From contig JABDDW010000036.1 of the NCBI GenBank assembly GCA_013287405.1, positions 1-14,955 on the forward strand: a stretch of 14,955 nt of DNA. The letters are read 5' to 3'. The notes below the pieces were generated by a model. That model had not been told where the DNA came from. It did not search any database and saw only the letters and a list, made by a program, of their open reading frames with translations. The stretch is from Deltaproteobacteria bacterium. Lineage in GTDB: Bacteria > Bdellovibrionota > Bdellovibrionia > JABDDW01. The position numbers and the translations under genes are program-made. Shown here one piece after another: positions 13,653-14,955 of the stretch (within the stretch, counting starts at the first letter, position 1; the number at the start of each line of letters is the position of its first letter).

Positions 13653-14955
13653 GTGACTGAGAAACCCGTCGCAGAAGCCCAAGCTGACAATATCATCAAA
13701 GCCGAAAAACGCCGCAAGCTGGGCTCTTTGAGAAAATTGGGGGTCAACCCCTATCCCTACACATTTGAACGCAATTCAAACACCCAGGAATTGAGGGCAA
13801 AATATGGATACCTCAAAGCCACTGAACATTTAACTGAACCCTTAATTAAAATTGCCGGACGGGTCATGACCGTTCGGATCATGGGGAAAGCTGCATTTTT
13901 CAATCTTCAAGATCAAAAGGGGACTATTCAAGTCTACGTGAAGATGGCCGAACTTCCTCCTGAAGATCTCCAGGTTTTTAATCTCTTGGATCTGGGGGAT
14001 ATCGTAGGAGTTGAGGGGTTCATGTTTGGGACTAAAACAGGGGAGCTTACGGTTGAGGCAAAGAGATTTATTATGCTTTCTAAAACCCTTGAACCTCTCC
14101 CCGATAAGCATTCAGGTTTGGCGGACATAGAGATAAAATACCGCGCGCGGTATCTCGACTTAATCACAAACCCTCAATCAAGAAAAATCTTTGAGATACG
14201 ATCCCAAGTTCTGCGTGAAATTCGAAATTTTTTAGATGCCCGTGGTTTTCTCGAAGTAGAAACGCCGGTTTTACAGCCTATTTATGGCGGAGCTTCGGCA
14301 AGACCTTTTAAAACCCACCATAATACCCTGGATATTCCCCTCTATCTCAAAATCAGTCCGGAACTTTATTTAAAACGACTGATCGTAGGTGGCTTTGAAA
14401 AGGTTTACGATCTCACGAAAAATTTTCGCAACGAAGGTATCGATCGCTCCCACAATCCTGAGTTTACGATGTTGGAATGGTATGAGGCTTATACCGATTA
14501 CAACTATCAGATGATTCAGTTCGAGGACCTCGTGAGTTACCTGGCAAATAAAGTCTGTGGTAAAACTAAGATAGTTTATCAGGGAGTAGAAATAGAATTA
14601 GCTCCCCCTTGGCGCAGACTTACGATGCAAGAGGCAATAAGGGAATATGGGAAGTTAAACCCTCAAGAATTCACCGACGAGGAACTTTTCGCAAAGGCTA
14701 AAGAGTTAGGGAGCGATTTGAAAAAGGCCGTATCTCGGGGCCATCTCATCGCCGAATTATTTGCCCTTACAGTGGAAAATCATCTCGTGCAGCCTACTTT
14801 TATTCTTGATCATCCCGAAGAAATTTCACCGCTGACAAAAAAACATAGAACCGAGAAGGGTTTGGTTGAGCGCTTTGAACCTTTTATTGCAGGGATGGAA
14901 GTGGGTAATGCTTATAGCGAGCTCAACGATCCCGAAGAACAACGAGCCCGTCTGG
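13653..14955 (+). CDS. lysS: Lysyl-tRNA synthetase, class II (partial, cut by window edge)
   Basis: Charges tRNA-Lys with lysine in the cytoplasm. The reading frame starts at GTG 13653, preceded by AAAAGG (Shine-Dalgarno) lying in the last codons of the aldolase gene, and stays open to the window end, giving 434 codons with the C-terminus missing (the full length is usually about 500). An OB-fold anticodon-binding domain comes first (IKIAGRVMTVRIMGKAAFFN, GTIQVYV). The catalytic core follows with motif 1 (FLEVETPVLQPIYGGASA), FKTHHNTLD at residues 219-227, PELYLKRLIVGGFEKVYD, and motif 2 (NFRNEG 257-262, Arg259/Glu261, then HNPEFTMLEWYEAYTDY). AGMEVGNAYSELNDPEEQ lies just before the cut. Motif 3 (GxGxGxDR) would lie beyond the edge. 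All signatures are of the bacterial LysS type; nothing looks broken. It is the second gene of an fbaB-lysS unit. Confidence 0.95.
   Translation, partial: MTEKPVAEAQADNIIKAEKRRKLGSLRKLGVNPYPYTFERNSNTQELRAKYGYLKATEHLTEPLIKIAGRVMTVRIMGKAAFFNLQDQKGTIQVYVKMAELPPEDLQVFNLLDLGDIVGVEGFMFGTKTGELTVEAKRFIMLSKTLEPLPDKHSGLADIEIKYRARYLDLITNPQSRKIFEIRSQVLREIRNFLDARGFLEVETPVLQPIYGGASARPFKTHHNTLDIPLYLKISPELYLKRLIVGGFEKVYDLTKNFRNEGIDRSHNPEFTMLEWYEAYTDYNYQMIQFEDLVSYLANKVCGKTKIVYQGVEIELAPPWRRLTMQEAIREYGKLNPQEFTDEELFAKAKELGSDLKKAVSRGHLIAELFALTVENHLVQPTFILDHPEEISPLTKKHRTEKGLVERFEPFIAGMEVGNAYSELNDPEEQRARL

Overview
The window looks like ordinary chromosomal DNA of a diderm (Gram-negative) bacterium of moderate G+C. 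It holds a tripartite envelope efflux operon, an AcrB-type inner-membrane pump, a TolC-type outer-membrane protein and many Sec-exported proteins. The abundance of small secreted proteins of no recognised family next to standard housekeeping genes suggests a Bdellovibrionota-like or related deltaproteobacterial lineage. That placement is an inference from style only; there is no rRNA or other clean taxonomic marker. I see no tRNA, rRNA, CRISPR array, transposase, integrase or attachment site.

Layout. (1) 70-2745, minus strand: a small exported protein of unknown function, then a membrane O-acyltransferase with a C-terminal SGNH domain (cell-surface polysaccharide acylation). (2) 2811-4690, plus strand, divergent from (1): two exported proteins that overlap by 4 nt. 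The first carries a GH...NNC pattern resembling DUF4105/Lnb-N proteins. A perfect bidirectional hairpin terminator (4690-4723) separates this pair from the convergent gene. (3) 4743-6375, minus strand: a Gly/His-rich, Trp/Tyr-rich exported protein and, upstream, a small exported protein. Their C-terminal parts share the same two-cysteine spacing pattern. (4) 6457-11696, plus strand: three overlapping genes for a membrane-fusion protein, an RND pump and a TolC-family outer-membrane factor, which together should form one export machine. (5) 11811-12662: a probable outer-membrane or periplasmic beta-rich protein with its own plausible promoter. (6) 12725-14955: class I fructose-bisphosphate aldolase (fbaB) followed after 4 nt by lysyl-tRNA synthetase (lysS), which runs off the right edge.

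The main points for a second look are the paired two-cysteine secreted proteins, with the extreme composition of the larger one; an RND adaptor that has no room for the usual alpha-helical hairpin; an RND pump lacking the usual TM10 relay residue; and the unusual DUF4105-like pair, whose first gene may be translated from a leaderless mRNA. I did not find a defence system, mobile island or other clearly new multi-gene system. Several start codons given here are internal to longer open frames and were chosen from signal peptides, Shine-Dalgarno sites or family N-termini.
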